Of a DNA stretch of 64,000 bases, positions 11,831 through 20,832 are shown piece after piece; the first letter of the stretch is position 1, and each line of letters opens with the position of its first letter. The DNA comes from Sphingomonas sp. LY54. Lineage in GTDB: Bacteria; Pseudomonadota; Alphaproteobacteria; Sphingomonadales; Sphingomonadaceae. The stretch is from the NCBI RefSeq assembly GCF_035594035.1, contig NZ_CP141588.1:3218854-3282853 (forward strand), in the 5' to 3' direction. A program made the translations under genes and the position numbers. Under the pieces are notes generated by a model. It did not search any database and was not told where the DNA came from. It was given only the letters and a program-made list of their open reading frames with translations.

Positions 11831-12667
11831 GTGCAAATCATCCGTGAGATCAACGCCCTGCAAAAAGAGGTTAACGGCCTCCGTGCCGGTGGCGGGCGCA
11901 TCGCCTTCGTGCCGACCATGGGCGCGCTCCACGCCGGTCACATGGCGCTGGTGCGGGAGGCCAAGCGGCGGGCGGAGCATGTGGTGGTGTCGATCTTCGT
12001 CAATCCGACCCAATTCGGCCCGAACGAGGATCTCTCCGCTTATCCGCGCCGCGAGGCCGAAGATGCGTCGATGCTCGAGGCGGAAGGCTGCGCCATCCTG
12101 TGGGCGCCGGACGTGGCGACCATGTATCCGCCGGGTCACGCCACTCGCATCCGTGTCGGCGGGATCACCGAAGGCCTGGACGGCGCGGCTCGCCCCGGTC
12201 ATTTCGACGGCGTCGCGACGGTGGTCTACACGTTGTTCAGCCAGGTGAGGCCCGACGTCGCCCTGTTCGGCGAGAAGGATTACCAGCAGCTCGCGGTCGT
12301 CCAGCGCATGGCCAGGGACCTGCTGCTGCCGCTGGACGTGGTCGGCGTGCCGACCCAGCGCGACGCCGACGGCCTCGCGCTCTCCTCGCGCAATATCTAT
12401 CTGTCGGACGAGGAGCGGGTGCAGGCCCGCACGCTGCCGCGGGTGCTGGTGGAGACGGCACAGGCGATCCGCGAGGGCCGCGCCGTCGCCGAGGCGCTGG
12501 ACGACGCGCGCCAGAACCTTGCGGGCGCCGGCTTCGGCCCGATCGATTATGTCGCTTTGTGCGATGCCGAGACGCTGGAGCCGCTCACCGTCCTCGACCG
12601 CCCGGCGCGGCTGCTCGCCGCCGCGAAACTCGGCAAGACGAGGCTGATCGACAACCTTGCTTTATAG
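11831..12667 (+). CDS. panC: Pantothenate synthetase
   Basis: A 278-residue pantoate-beta-alanine ligase, which joins pantoate and beta-alanine with ATP to make pantothenate, the precursor of coenzyme A. The nucleotide-binding motif LHAGHMALV is near residue 33 (the HxGH class signature) and the KMSKS-like loop ALSSRNIYLS near 176. It starts with GTG at 11831 and the length is normal. It complements coaBC at the other end of the window, which acts two steps later in the same pathway. Confidence 0.95.
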   Translation: MQIIREINALQKEVNGLRAGGGRIAFVPTMGALHAGHMALVREAKRRAEHVVVSIFVNPTQFGPNEDLSAYPRREAEDASMLEAEGCAILWAPDVATMYPPGHATRIRVGGITEGLDGAARPGHFDGVATVVYTLFSQVRPDVALFGEKDYQQLAVVQRMARDLLLPLDVVGVPTQRDADGLALSSRNIYLSDEERVQARTLPRVLVETAQAIREGRAVAEALDDARQNLAGAGFGPIDYVALCDAETLEPLTVLDRPARLLAAAKLGKTRLIDNLAL

Positions 12668-12758
12668 GCTCCGGGCGGGCCGTTTTCGCCGTTAACCATT
12701 TCTTTCCACCATGAGGCGGATCATCGCCCTTGTCAGACCAGACAAGGGGGCATGTGTT

Positions 12759-13058
12759 GTGGGAACAAGCCTAAAGAGCGCCGTCTTCCTCATGGAGAGC
12801 CGGCTTACGGAAGCAGCTGAGGGCGATGCCAACGCCCTCTACGAACTTGGCGTCGCTTATTCGACCGGAAGCGGCGGCACCGACATCGATCTCGTCGAAG
12901 CGCACAAATGGTTCAACCTCGCGGCGCTGAACGGCAGCCGCCTGGCCCAGGAAGCGCGCGCCGAGGTGGCCGACGAGATGACGGCGCGGGAGATTGCCGA
13001 GGCGCAGCGCCAGGCCCGGTCCTGGCTGAGCGCGACGGCCGGTCGCCGCGCTGCCTGA
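12759..13058 (+). CDS. Small Sel1-repeat protein
   Basis: A 99-residue protein with one or two Sel1/TPR-like helical repeats (ALYELGVAYSTG...EAHKWFNLAALNG), followed by a basic amphipathic helix rich in Ala, Gln and Arg. Sel1 repeats mediate protein contacts; no partner can be named. GTG at 12759 is taken as the start because an AAGGGGG ribosome site lies eight bases upstream. An ATG at 12792 is possible and the ATG at 12711 has no such site. It lies downstream of panC with a 91-nt gap. Confidence 0.75.
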   Translation: MGTSLKSAVFLMESRLTEAAEGDANALYELGVAYSTGSGGTDIDLVEAHKWFNLAALNGSRLAQEARAEVADEMTAREIAEAQRQARSWLSATAGRRAA

Positions 13059-13067
13059 ACCGAAGCC

Positions 13068-15137
13068 TTATTGGGCGGCGGTTCGCGCGGCCGGCATGCC
13101 GTCGCGATATTTCTCGAACCAGGCGAGAATGGCGGCGGCCTTGGCGCCGCTCTGCGACGGGCGGGCTGCGATGCCGCCATGGCTCGCCTCGGGAACCTTG
13201 ACCAAGGCCGTGGGCACGCCTTGGATCTGCAGCGCCGTATAATATTGCTCGGCCTCGCTGACCGGCGTGCGATAATCCTCGCTGCCGACGACGACCAGGG
13301 TCGGCGTCTTCACATTACCGACCAGAGACAGCGGCGAGCGGCTCCAATAGCTTTGCGGGTCCTCCCACGGCTTCTTGTCGAACCAGTAGCGCGAGAAGAA
13401 GAAGGGGTTGTCGGCGGTGAGCGCGAAGCTCGCCCAGTCGATCACCGGCTTCTGCGTCGCCGCGGCCTTGAATCGGTCGGTTTTGCCGATGATCCAGGAG
13501 GTGAGCACGCCGCCGCCCGATCCGCCGGTGACGAACAGCCGGTCGGGATCGACAAAGCCCTGCGCGATCGCGAGATCGACCGCCGCCATCAGGTCGTCAT
13601 AGTCGCGGCCGGGATAAGCGTGGTGGATCTGGTTGGCGAAATCGGCGCCGTAGGAGGTCGATCCGCGCGGGTTCACCGACAGCACCGCGTAACCGGCGGC
13701 TGCATAGAGCTGGTTGTCGGTCGAGAAATGCGGCCCGTAGGCGGCGAAGGGGCCGCCGTGGATTTCGAGGATCAGCGGTACGCGCTGCCCTTCGGCGCGG
13801 CTCGGCGGCAGCGTCAGCCAGGCATCGACCTTGCGGTTGTCGAAGGCGGTGGCCTGGAGCTTGCGCACCTCGCCGAGGCTCTTGCCGTCGAGCAGTTCGG
13901 CGTTGAGCCGGGTCAAGGCGCGCTTGGCGCCGCCCCGCACCAACGCCACGTCGGCAGGGCGGGTGGCGCTGCCGCTGGTGACGGCGAGTGCGCCGTCCCG
14001 TGCGACCGAGAAGGATCCGCCGGTATAGGGCCGGTCGAGCGAAGAGCCGCTGAGCCCTTCGGCCACCGTCCGGATCGAGCCGTCGAGCGAAACCCGCGCG
14101 ACCTTGGTCGTGCCCTGATCGTCATAATCGACGTAGATCGATCGGCCGTCGGCCGACCAGACGGGCGACCCGACGCTGCGATCGAGCGACTCGGTCAGCG
14201 CGCGGCGGTTGGCGCCGTTGCGGTCCATCACGTACAGGACCGTATTCTGGTAGCCGAGGCGCTTGTCGTCGAAACCGACATAAGCGATGCGGCCGCCGTC
14301 GGGCGACACGACCGGGCTGGAATCCGGTCCGTCGCGGTCGGTGAGGGCGGTGACGCCGCCGCTCGCGACGTCGAACGCATAGACTTCGCTGTCGAGCGGC
14401 TCGCGTTCCCAGTCCGCCGAGCGGTTGCCGCTGAAATAGAGGATGCGCCCGTCCGGGCTCCACGACAGCGAACCGCCATTGTTGACCGCGCCGAAGGTGA
14501 GTTGCCGCGCCGCGCCGCCATCGGCCGAGACTAGGAAGATCTGGGTGAAGCCTGGCTTCAGATAGCCTTCCTCGTCGGTGCGGTAGGTGACGGCCGAATG
14601 GATCTCGAGCGGCGGCGCCCATTTCGCGCCTTCCGGCTTGGGCGGCGTGGTGCCGAGCTTCAGCCCCTCGTCGGGAACGAACATCGAATAGGCGATCTGC
14701 CGGCCGTCGGGCGACCAGGCGATTCCCGACGGAGAATCGGGAAGGCCGGTGATGCGGACCGATTCGCCCGAATCCATCCAGCGCACGAACAATTGCGGTG
14801 GGCCGCCCTCCGCCGAAGAGACATAAGCGAGCCGCTTGCCGTCCGGCGACCAGCGCGGCTGGCTGTGCGCGCCGGTCCCGGCGACGAGCGGCGTCTGCTG
14901 GCCGGTGCGCGCGTCGATCAGCCAGAGGGTCGGCCGCATCCGGTCGGTCATGATGTCGCCCGAGCGCCGGACATAGGCGATGCGGCTGCCGTCCGGGCTG
15001 ATCTGCGGGTCGGCCGCGACTTCGAGCGAGAACAGGTCTCGCGCCGTGAACGTGCGGGTGGGACCCTCGGCAGGCGCCGCGAGGGCCGTCCCGCTCACTC
15101 CGGCCAGCAAAGCGATCGCGTAAAGGCATTTCAGCAT
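13068..15137 (-). CDS. Exported S9-family prolyl oligopeptidase-like peptidase
   Basis: A 689-residue secreted serine peptidase (dipeptidyl/acylaminoacyl peptidase type). A signal peptide ends ALA at about residue 20. PD40/WD40-like beta-propeller repeats with the motif SPDG recur through about 45-390 (ISPDGSRIAYV, WSPDGKRLAYV and others). The alpha/beta-hydrolase domain (about 430-680) has the nucleophile in GGSGGG, the Asp in VGSEDYRTP and the His in EASHGG. The start at 15137 begins the signal peptide. An open frame continues upstream but belongs to the GNAT gene region. It probably degrades peptides in the periplasm. Confidence 0.88.
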   Translation of the reverse strand: MLKCLYAIALLAGVSGTALAAPAEGPTRTFTARDLFSLEVAADPQISPDGSRIAYVRRSGDIMTDRMRPTLWLIDARTGQQTPLVAGTGAHSQPRWSPDGKRLAYVSSAEGGPPQLFVRWMDSGESVRITGLPDSPSGIAWSPDGRQIAYSMFVPDEGLKLGTTPPKPEGAKWAPPLEIHSAVTYRTDEEGYLKPGFTQIFLVSADGGAARQLTFGAVNNGGSLSWSPDGRILYFSGNRSADWEREPLDSEVYAFDVASGGVTALTDRDGPDSSPVVSPDGGRIAYVGFDDKRLGYQNTVLYVMDRNGANRRALTESLDRSVGSPVWSADGRSIYVDYDDQGTTKVARVSLDGSIRTVAEGLSGSSLDRPYTGGSFSVARDGALAVTSGSATRPADVALVRGGAKRALTRLNAELLDGKSLGEVRKLQATAFDNRKVDAWLTLPPSRAEGQRVPLILEIHGGPFAAYGPHFSTDNQLYAAAGYAVLSVNPRGSTSYGADFANQIHHAYPGRDYDDLMAAVDLAIAQGFVDPDRLFVTGGSGGGVLTSWIIGKTDRFKAAATQKPVIDWASFALTADNPFFFSRYWFDKKPWEDPQSYWSRSPLSLVGNVKTPTLVVVGSEDYRTPVSEAEQYYTALQIQGVPTALVKVPEASHGGIAARPSQSGAKAAAILAWFEKYRDGMPAARTAAQ

Positions 15138-15208
15138 GTCGGCATCCCCTGTTTTGGCGGGAACATAGGAGGCGGAGGGCAGCGGCCGCAAGCGGTCACG
15201 CAGGCGGT

Positions 15209-16342
15209 TCAGCCTTTGCGGAACGGACCCATGGCGCGCAGCGTCTCGATCTCTTCGGTCACCGCACGGCGTTCCGATTCGAGATAGTCGGCGACCGCGC
15301 GGCGCAGGCCCGGATGGGCGAGATAATGCGCCGAATAAGTGGGGACCGGGCGGTAGCCGCGGGCGAGCTTGTGTCCGCCCTGGGCGCCGGCTTCGACGCG
15401 CCTCAGACCGCGCGCGATGGCGATGTCGATCGCCTGATAATAGCAGATCTCGAAATGGAGGTGCGGCACTTCCTGCGACGCGCCCCAATAGCGGCCGTAC
15501 AGGGTGTCGGCGCCGACCATGTTGAGCGCGCCCGCGATCGGGGTGCCGTCGCGCAGGGCGAAGACGAGCAGGACACGGTCGGGCATGCGCTCGCCGAGCA
15601 TCGAGAAGAAGGCGCGCGTCAGATAGGGCCGCCCCCATTTGCGCGCGCCGGTATCCTGGTAGAAATGCCAGAAGGCGTCCCAATGCGCCTCGGTGATCGC
15701 GGCGCCGGTCACATGCTCGACGGTGAGCCCTTCCAGGGCCGCGGCGCGCTCCTTGCGGATGGTCTTGCGCTTGCGCGAGGCCAATGTGCTGAGGAAATCC
15801 TCGAAGCTCGCAAAGCCCTCATTGTGCCAGTGGAACTGGCTGTCGACGCGGATCAGCCAGCCGGCGGCGCGGAAGGCGTCGAGATCGGCCTCGCACAGGA
15901 AAGTGGCGTGCGCCGAGGAGAGATCGTTGGCGCGCACCAGCGATTCCGCCGCGCCGATCAAGGCCGGCGCCAACGCGCGGTCGGGCGCCAGAAGCCGCGG
16001 CCCGGGCACCGGCGTGAAGGGGACGGCGATCTGCAGCTTGGGATAATAATCGCCGCCGGCGCGGTGATAGGCGTCCGCCCAGGCGTGGTCGAAGACATAT
16101 TCGCCCTGGCTGTGGCTCTTGAGATAGGCCGGCATGACTGCTGCCGGACGTCCGTCCTGGCCGTCGATCGCGATCGGAACGGGCTGCCAGCCGGTGGCGG
16201 CGCCGGCGCTGCCCGATTGTTCGAGCGCGGCCAGGAAGGCGTGGCTGAGGAACGGATTGTCCGCGCCGGCGAGCCGGTCCCAGTCGTCGGCGGCGAAGCT
16301 TGCGACCCCGTCGCCGACGCGGGCGAGGAGGCCGGCGCTCAT
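15209..16342 (-). CDS. GNAT-family N-acetyltransferase (COG3146 type)
   Basis: A 377-residue protein of the COG3146 family (Fem/GNAT fold, often annotated as a peptidoglycan-related acyltransferase). Recognisable stretches are DNPFLSHAFLAALEQSG near residue 27, HSQGEYVFDHAWADAY near 77 and the C-terminal GAQGGHKLARGY. The true substrate of this family is not established. It is the distal gene of a leftward ridA-GDPD-GNAT run; its ATG overlaps the GDPD stop as ATGA. Confidence 0.82.
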   Translation of the reverse strand: MSAGLLARVGDGVASFAADDWDRLAGADNPFLSHAFLAALEQSGSAGAATGWQPVPIAIDGQDGRPAAVMPAYLKSHSQGEYVFDHAWADAYHRAGGDYYPKLQIAVPFTPVPGPRLLAPDRALAPALIGAAESLVRANDLSSAHATFLCEADLDAFRAAGWLIRVDSQFHWHNEGFASFEDFLSTLASRKRKTIRKERAAALEGLTVEHVTGAAITEAHWDAFWHFYQDTGARKWGRPYLTRAFFSMLGERMPDRVLLVFALRDGTPIAGALNMVGADTLYGRYWGASQEVPHLHFEICYYQAIDIAIARGLRRVEAGAQGGHKLARGYRPVPTYSAHYLAHPGLRRAVADYLESERRAVTEEIETLRAMGPFRKG

Positions 16343-17115
16343 CGCGGCGGGATCTCGTAGATGATCTGGCTGGCGTGGACCTCGGCGGTGGCGCCGTCGC
16401 GCGGCGTCCGCACGGTCCAGGTCAGGATGGGCAGGCCCCGGCCGCGCGCCCAGGCGGCGAAGCGCGAGGGGAGATCGCGAATGTCGTAGGCGAGGAAATG
16501 CGGCCGCGCGCGCATGAAGGCGAGCCTGCGCCCGATCCGCCCGCGCAGGCCGCGGCGATCCTCCTCGGTGACGACAAGCCCGCGCACGATACCCGGCGCA
16601 TGGCGCGCGAACCAGCGCCCGATCTGGGGATTGAACGACATCACGGCGATGACGCCCGAATAGCCCTCGAGGGCGGCACGCACCGATCGGCAGAGCGGGC
16701 CCACTCGGCGGTTGGGCGATTTGACCTCGATCAGCAAGGGCACGCGGCCCCCGATCAGTTCCAGGATCTCGGGCAATGTCGGGATCGTCTCGTCGGTCCT
16801 GGCAAGGCGGATGCGCGCGAGCTCGTCCGACCCGCGGTCGCGCACGGCGCCGCTCTCGCCGGTCAGGCGGTGGAGGTCGTAATCGTGGAAGACGAAGGCG
16901 TCGCCGTCGCGGCTCGCCTGGACGTCGAGCTCGATGCCGTGGCGCTGGGCGATCGCGGCGGCGAAGGCGGCGCGGCTGTTCTCGATCGGCCCGCGGCCGT
17001 GCAGACCCCTATGGGCATAGGGGTAGGCGATCAGCTGCGCGAGGCGGCCGCGATCCCGGACCGCGGCCTTCGGCTTCTTGATCGGCTCAGCCTTGCTTGA
17101 TGGCGACGATGGCAT
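16339..17115 (-). CDS. Glycerophosphodiester phosphodiesterase
   Basis: A 258-residue GDPD-family enzyme that should cleave glycerophosphodiesters from phospholipid turnover into glycerol-3-phosphate and an alcohol. The catalytic core is AHRGLHG (about 36-42), ENSRAAF, the metal-binding ELDVQ and FHDYDLHRLTG, and IEVKSP. No signal peptide is seen, so it is probably cytoplasmic. The start is uncertain: no ATG, GTG or TTG lies between the ridA stop and the catalytic core, so the nearest in-frame ATG (17115), 29 nt inside ridA, is used. Coupled to ridA upstream and GNAT downstream. Confidence 0.85.
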   Translation of the reverse strand: MPSSPSSKAEPIKKPKAAVRDRGRLAQLIAYPYAHRGLHGRGPIENSRAAFAAAIAQRHGIELDVQASRDGDAFVFHDYDLHRLTGESGAVRDRGSDELARIRLARTDETIPTLPEILELIGGRVPLLIEVKSPNRRVGPLCRSVRAALEGYSGVIAVMSFNPQIGRWFARHAPGIVRGLVVTEEDRRGLRGRIGRRLAFMRARPHFLAYDIRDLPSRFAAWARGRGLPILTWTVRTPRDGATAEVHASQIIYEIPPR

Positions 17116-17557
17116 CGACTTCGACTGCCGCCCCGAGCGGGAGCACGGGCACGCCGACGGCGCTGCGCGTGTGGCGGCCGGCATCGCCGAATACCTGCTC
17201 CATCAGCTCGGAGGCGCCGTTGGCGACCTTGGGCTGGTCGGTGAAGCCGGCGGCGCTGCTCACGAACACGCCGAGCTTCACGATCCGCTCGACCTTGTAG
17301 AGGTCGCCGAGCGCGGCGTTGATCTGGGCGAGGACCATCACGCCGCATGCGCGGGCGGCGGCATAGCCGTAGTCGACATCCTTGTCCTCGCCGAGCCGGC
17401 CGGTCATGACCTTGCCATCGGCGTCGAACGGCAGCTGCCCGGAAAGGTACAGCAAATTGCCGACCTGGACGGTTGGCACATAGGCCGCCACCGGAGCGGC
17501 TGGGGTGGGAAGGGTGATCTTCTGGCCTGCAAGGCGCGCTGCGATATCGTCGGTCAT
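17087..17557 (-). CDS. RidA/YjgF family protein
   Basis: A 156-residue RidA-family protein, of the slightly longer subgroup with an N-terminal extension before the core. The core motifs YLSGQLPFDADGK (about 37-49) and the C-terminal VEVDAIVAI are visible. RidA proteins hydrolyse reactive enamine/imine intermediates released by PLP enzymes; the conserved Arg typical of true RidA deaminases is less clear here, so the chemistry is not certain. It is the first gene of a three-gene leftward run and is divergent from the histidine kinase. Confidence 0.85.
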   Translation of the reverse strand: MTDDIAARLAGQKITLPTPAAPVAAYVPTVQVGNLLYLSGQLPFDADGKVMTGRLGEDKDVDYGYAAARACGVMVLAQINAALGDLYKVERIVKLGVFVSSAAGFTDQPKVANGASELMEQVFGDAGRHTRSAVGVPVLPLGAAVEVDAIVAIKQG

Positions 17558-17643
17558 GACGTCAGCCTCAAGCAGAGGTGGAGGGGTCGGGTCAAGCGGC
17601 GTGCGCGATCAGGCGGGCCTATTTCGCCACGGGCAAGTAATTC

Positions 17644-17668
17644 GGAACCGGTGGCGCGGCCACTTGTT
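17644..17668 (+). promoter_or_regulatory. Candidate EcfG (general stress sigma) promoter
   Basis: GGAAC at 17644-17648 is followed by exactly 16 bases and TGTT at 17665-17668, close to the alphaproteobacterial general-stress consensus GGAAC-N16/17-CGTT. It lies about 70 nt before the histidine kinase and on its strand. One of nine consensus bases differs, so this is a candidate, not a demonstrated promoter. Confidence 0.35.
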
Positions 17669-17736
17669 CACAGCGCGACCATTCACCTAAGGACGGATCT
17701 CTCCTTAATTCCTTCGCAAGTCTGGACAAATCCGCC

Positions 17737-19824
17737 TTGAACGCTGCCGCGCCGTCATTGACCGGTCACGAAGATATCTTCGTCGGCGACAGCGAAATGG
17801 CGCGCCTGATGCGGGCGCATGACTGGGCCGCAACGCCGCTTGGGAGCCCGGAAAGCTGGCCCGAGACGCTGAAGGTCGCGCTCCGCCTGCTGCTTACGTC
17901 GCGGTTCGAGATGTGGCTCGGCTGGGGCGAGGACGTCGCCTTCTTCTACAACGACGCCTACCGCCCCACGCTCGGCAACAAGCATCCGCATGCCTTGGGG
18001 ATGCCGACCCAAATCCTGTGGGCCGAGATCTGGCCGCAGATCGAGGGGCGCATCCGCTCGGTCTATGAAAAGGGCGAGGCGACGTGGGACCGTGCGCTGC
18101 TGTTGCTCCTTCACCGCAACGGCTATCCGGAAGAGACCTACCACACATTTTCCTACAGCCCGCTGATCGGCGGAGATGGGCGTGTCGAGGGCCTGTTCTG
18201 TGCGGTGTCCGAAGAGACCGAGCGCGTCATCAGCGAACGGCGACTGGCGTCGCTCGGCGGCCTCGCGGCCGGCTTGGCGGGCGCCGAATCGCGGAAGAGC
18301 GTGCTCGGCATCGCGGAGCGCCAGCTCGGCCACAATCTCCACGATCTGCCCTTCGCGCTGATCTATCTGTTCGATGCCAACGGAGAGGCCCACCTGGCCG
18401 CCGCCAGCGGGGTGGCCCGGGGCAGCGCCTTGGCGCCCGAACGGCTCGACGCCGCGGATACGCTCTGGCCGGCGGGGCAGATTGCGGGCGGTGGCGACCG
18501 GTTCCAGGTGGCGCTTGACGGGCTGGCCGCCGATCTGCCGACCGGGGCGTGGCAGCAGCCGCCTTCGACCGCATTGGCGGTCGCGCTGGAGGGGCAGGGC
18601 AACGAGCCGCCGATCGGTTTTCTCGTCGCCGGGCTCAACCCGCACCGGCCTCTCGACGATGAATATCGCTCCTTCCTGGGGCTTCTGGCCGGGCAGATCG
18701 CCTCCGCCCTGGCGGGGGCGCGCGCCTATGAAACGGAGCGCGAGCGGGCCGCCGCGCTCGCCGAAGCGGTGCGCTTGCGCCAGGAAGCGGCCGAAACGCT
18801 GCGCCGCGCCAACCGGACCCTCGCGGAAGAGGTCGAACGCCGCACGCAGGAAAGTGCGAGATTGCGCGACCTCTTCCGCCAGGCCCCCGGTTTCATCGCC
18901 GTCCTCCGGGAGCCCGCTCACATCTTCGAGCTGACGAACGATTCCTACATGCAGCTGGTCGGCCACCGCGATCTCACCGGAAAGCCGGTGCGGGAGGCAT
19001 TGCCCGAAGTCGTCGGCCAGGGCTTCGTCGAACTGCTGGATACGGTTTACCGATCGGGCGAAGCCTATGTCGGGCGCCGCGTGCCGGTCACCTTGCAGCG
19101 CACCAAAGAGGGGCCGGCGGAACTGCGTTACGTCGATTTCGTCTACCAGCCGATCTTCGGCGAGGACGGCAAGGTCGGCGGCATCTTCGTCGAGGGTTTC
19201 GACAGCACGGAATCGCAGAAGGCGGAGGAGCATCAGCGCCTGCTCTTGAACGAGCTCAACCATCGGGTGCGCAACACGCTCGCCATCGTCCAGGCGATCG
19301 CCCAGCAGTCATTCAAGGACGAACATGCCTCGGCCGAAGCGCGGAGCAGCTTCGACGGCCGACTGAGCGCGCTCTCGGCCGCGCACAATTTGCTGACGCG
19401 CAGCAATTGGGAAGCGGCGTCGATGCGCCAGCTGATCGAGGATGCGATCGCGCCCTATCGCGGCGGAGACCGGTTCGAGATAGCGGGTCCCGATCTGAAC
19501 GTCGCGCCCAAGACGGCGGTCTCGCTCGCGCTCGCGTTGCACGAGCTTGCGACGAACGCGGTCAAATATGGCGCGCTGTCGGTTCCGAGCGGGCGGGTCG
19601 TGATCCGCTGGTCGGTCGATCCGGACCCTGCCGGCGATCGCCTGGCCTTCAGCTGGCGCGAGCAGGGCGGCCCTCCGGTCGTGGTGCCGACCCGCCGCGG
19701 CTTCGGCAGCCGCATGATCGAGCGGGGCCTGGCGGCCGAGTTCGGCGGCAAAGTGGTGATCGCCTTCGATCCCGACGGCGTCTGCTGCACGATTGACGCG
19801 CCCTTGCTGGATGCGGGCCTGTGA
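17737..19824 (+). CDS. PAS-GAF-PAS sensor histidine kinase, HWE family
   Basis: A 695-residue soluble sensor kinase with a PAS-like domain (about 20-150), a GAF-like domain (about 165-335), a coiled coil (about 336-385), a second PAS domain (about 386-500) and an HWE-type kinase core. The phospho-acceptor lies in LNELNHRVRN (His about 509); the N box reads ALHELATNAVKYG and the WRE signature appears as FSWREQGGPP. No membrane segment is seen. TTG at 17737 is the only start that keeps the whole first domain; ATG at 17797 is an alternative. It overlaps the receiver gene as GTGA, so they form a two-component pair. Confidence 0.88.
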   Translation: MNAAAPSLTGHEDIFVGDSEMARLMRAHDWAATPLGSPESWPETLKVALRLLLTSRFEMWLGWGEDVAFFYNDAYRPTLGNKHPHALGMPTQILWAEIWPQIEGRIRSVYEKGEATWDRALLLLLHRNGYPEETYHTFSYSPLIGGDGRVEGLFCAVSEETERVISERRLASLGGLAAGLAGAESRKSVLGIAERQLGHNLHDLPFALIYLFDANGEAHLAAASGVARGSALAPERLDAADTLWPAGQIAGGGDRFQVALDGLAADLPTGAWQQPPSTALAVALEGQGNEPPIGFLVAGLNPHRPLDDEYRSFLGLLAGQIASALAGARAYETERERAAALAEAVRLRQEAAETLRRANRTLAEEVERRTQESARLRDLFRQAPGFIAVLREPAHIFELTNDSYMQLVGHRDLTGKPVREALPEVVGQGFVELLDTVYRSGEAYVGRRVPVTLQRTKEGPAELRYVDFVYQPIFGEDGKVGGIFVEGFDSTESQKAEEHQRLLLNELNHRVRNTLAIVQAIAQQSFKDEHASAEARSSFDGRLSALSAAHNLLTRSNWEAASMRQLIEDAIAPYRGGDRFEIAGPDLNVAPKTAVSLALALHELATNAVKYGALSVPSGRVVIRWSVDPDPAGDRLAFSWREQGGPPVVVPTRRGFGSRMIERGLAAEFGGKVVIAFDPDGVCCTIDAPLLDAGL

Positions 19825-20198
19825 GCGGCCTCGCCGGCACCCGCGTGCTCGTGCTGGAGGACGAACCGCTCGTCGCAATGGCGCTGGAAGACATGCTCCT
19901 TGCGCTGGGATGCGTCGTGATCGGCCCGGCCAGCCGCGTCGCTCAGGCGCTCGAACTTGCGGAAGCCGAGCCGATCGATGCCGCCGTGCTCGACGTCAAC
20001 ATCAATTCCGGCCGCAGCTTTGCCGTCGCCGACGTCCTGCGCGGCCGCGGGATACCCTATCTCTACGCCACCGGTTACGGGGAATATGGCGTCGCGGAGC
20101 GCGCGGAGACCGTCCCGGTCATTCAGAAACCTTACCGGCAACACGATATCGCGGCAGGCCTCGCCGCCTTGCTCGATACGGCGACGGCGCCGCGCTAG
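19821..20198 (+). CDS. Single-domain response regulator partner of the HWE kinase
   Basis: A 125-residue stand-alone receiver domain: acidic pair EDE near residue 13, phospho-acceptor Asp in VLDVNI near 58, Thr replaced within YATGYGE and the conserved Lys in IQKPY near 107. It has no output domain, so it acts by binding a partner or as a phosphate sink. The GTG start overlaps the kinase stop (GTGA). Receivers of this kind next to HWE kinases often sit in phosphorelays controlling the general stress response; that role here is inference. Confidence 0.88.
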   Translation: MSGLAGTRVLVLEDEPLVAMALEDMLLALGCVVIGPASRVAQALELAEAEPIDAAVLDVNINSGRSFAVADVLRGRGIPYLYATGYGEYGVAERAETVPVIQKPYRQHDIAAGLAALLDTATAPR

Positions 20199-20202
20199 GC
20201 TG

Positions 20203-20832
20203 TCAGCCGGTGGCCGCCGTCCCTTCGGCGAAGCGGCTGAGGATCCAGGACGTTGCGGCGCTCCAGTCGTCGATCCGGGCGTGGGCATGCTGCGCCACCG
20301 GCATGTGCGCGGCGACGCGCGGCTCGGCGATCATGTGCAGGCGCCACACTTCGGGAGCGTGCTTCGCGACCGATTCGTGATGGATATGGAGGTCGTCGAC
20401 GAACACCGCGACGGCCGGCCGGGTCTGTTCGATCAGCTCGGCGACGGGCCGACCCTTGCCGCCCTGGTTACAGAGCACGCGATGGCGGATGTCGAACGCT
20501 TCGAGCTGGCGCACGCGATTGGCGTGATATTGGTCGCCGATATTGGTGAGCACGACGATGTCGGCGACCTCGCCGATTTCGGCCAAGGCCTCGGCCGCGC
20601 CCGGCACGATATTCTGGCGGTGCATCTCGCTGTCGAAGAAGCTGTCGAGCAGGGGCCAGATTTTTGCCTCGGGCACCGGCTGGCCGTCCCTGCGGTCGCG
20701 CACAGCGTCGCGGAAATGCTTGGCGTCCAGCGAGAATTCGAAGCCGTGCGCTTCGTCCACCCAATCGGCGAAATGGGTGAGCATGTGGACCAGCACTTCG
20801 TCACAGTCGGTAATCAGCAGTGGGCGGTTCAT
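20203..20832 (-). CDS. HAD-family hydrolase
   Basis: A 209-residue haloacid-dehalogenase-superfamily protein. Motif I is ITDCDEVLV near residue 7 (nucleophile and acid/base Asp); motif II is VLTNIGD near 93 and motif IV FVDDLHIHH near 144. Such enzymes are usually phosphatases; no substrate can be inferred. Its ATG overlaps the DUF3572 stop (ATGA), so the two genes form a pair running away from divK. Confidence 0.82.
   Translation of the reverse strand: MNRPLLITDCDEVLVHMLTHFADWVDEAHGFEFSLDAKHFRDAVRDRRDGQPVPEAKIWPLLDSFFDSEMHRQNIVPGAAEALAEIGEVADIVVLTNIGDQYHANRVRQLEAFDIRHRVLCNQGGKGRPVAELIEQTRPAVAVFVDDLHIHHESVAKHAPEVWRLHMIAEPRVAAHMPVAQHAHARIDDWSAATSWILSRFAEGTAATG

Noticed and set aside
15138..15683. 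An N-terminal extension of the S9 peptidase into the GNAT gene region
   Set aside because: A signal peptide begins at 15137; residues upstream are Arg-rich shadow coding of the GNAT gene.
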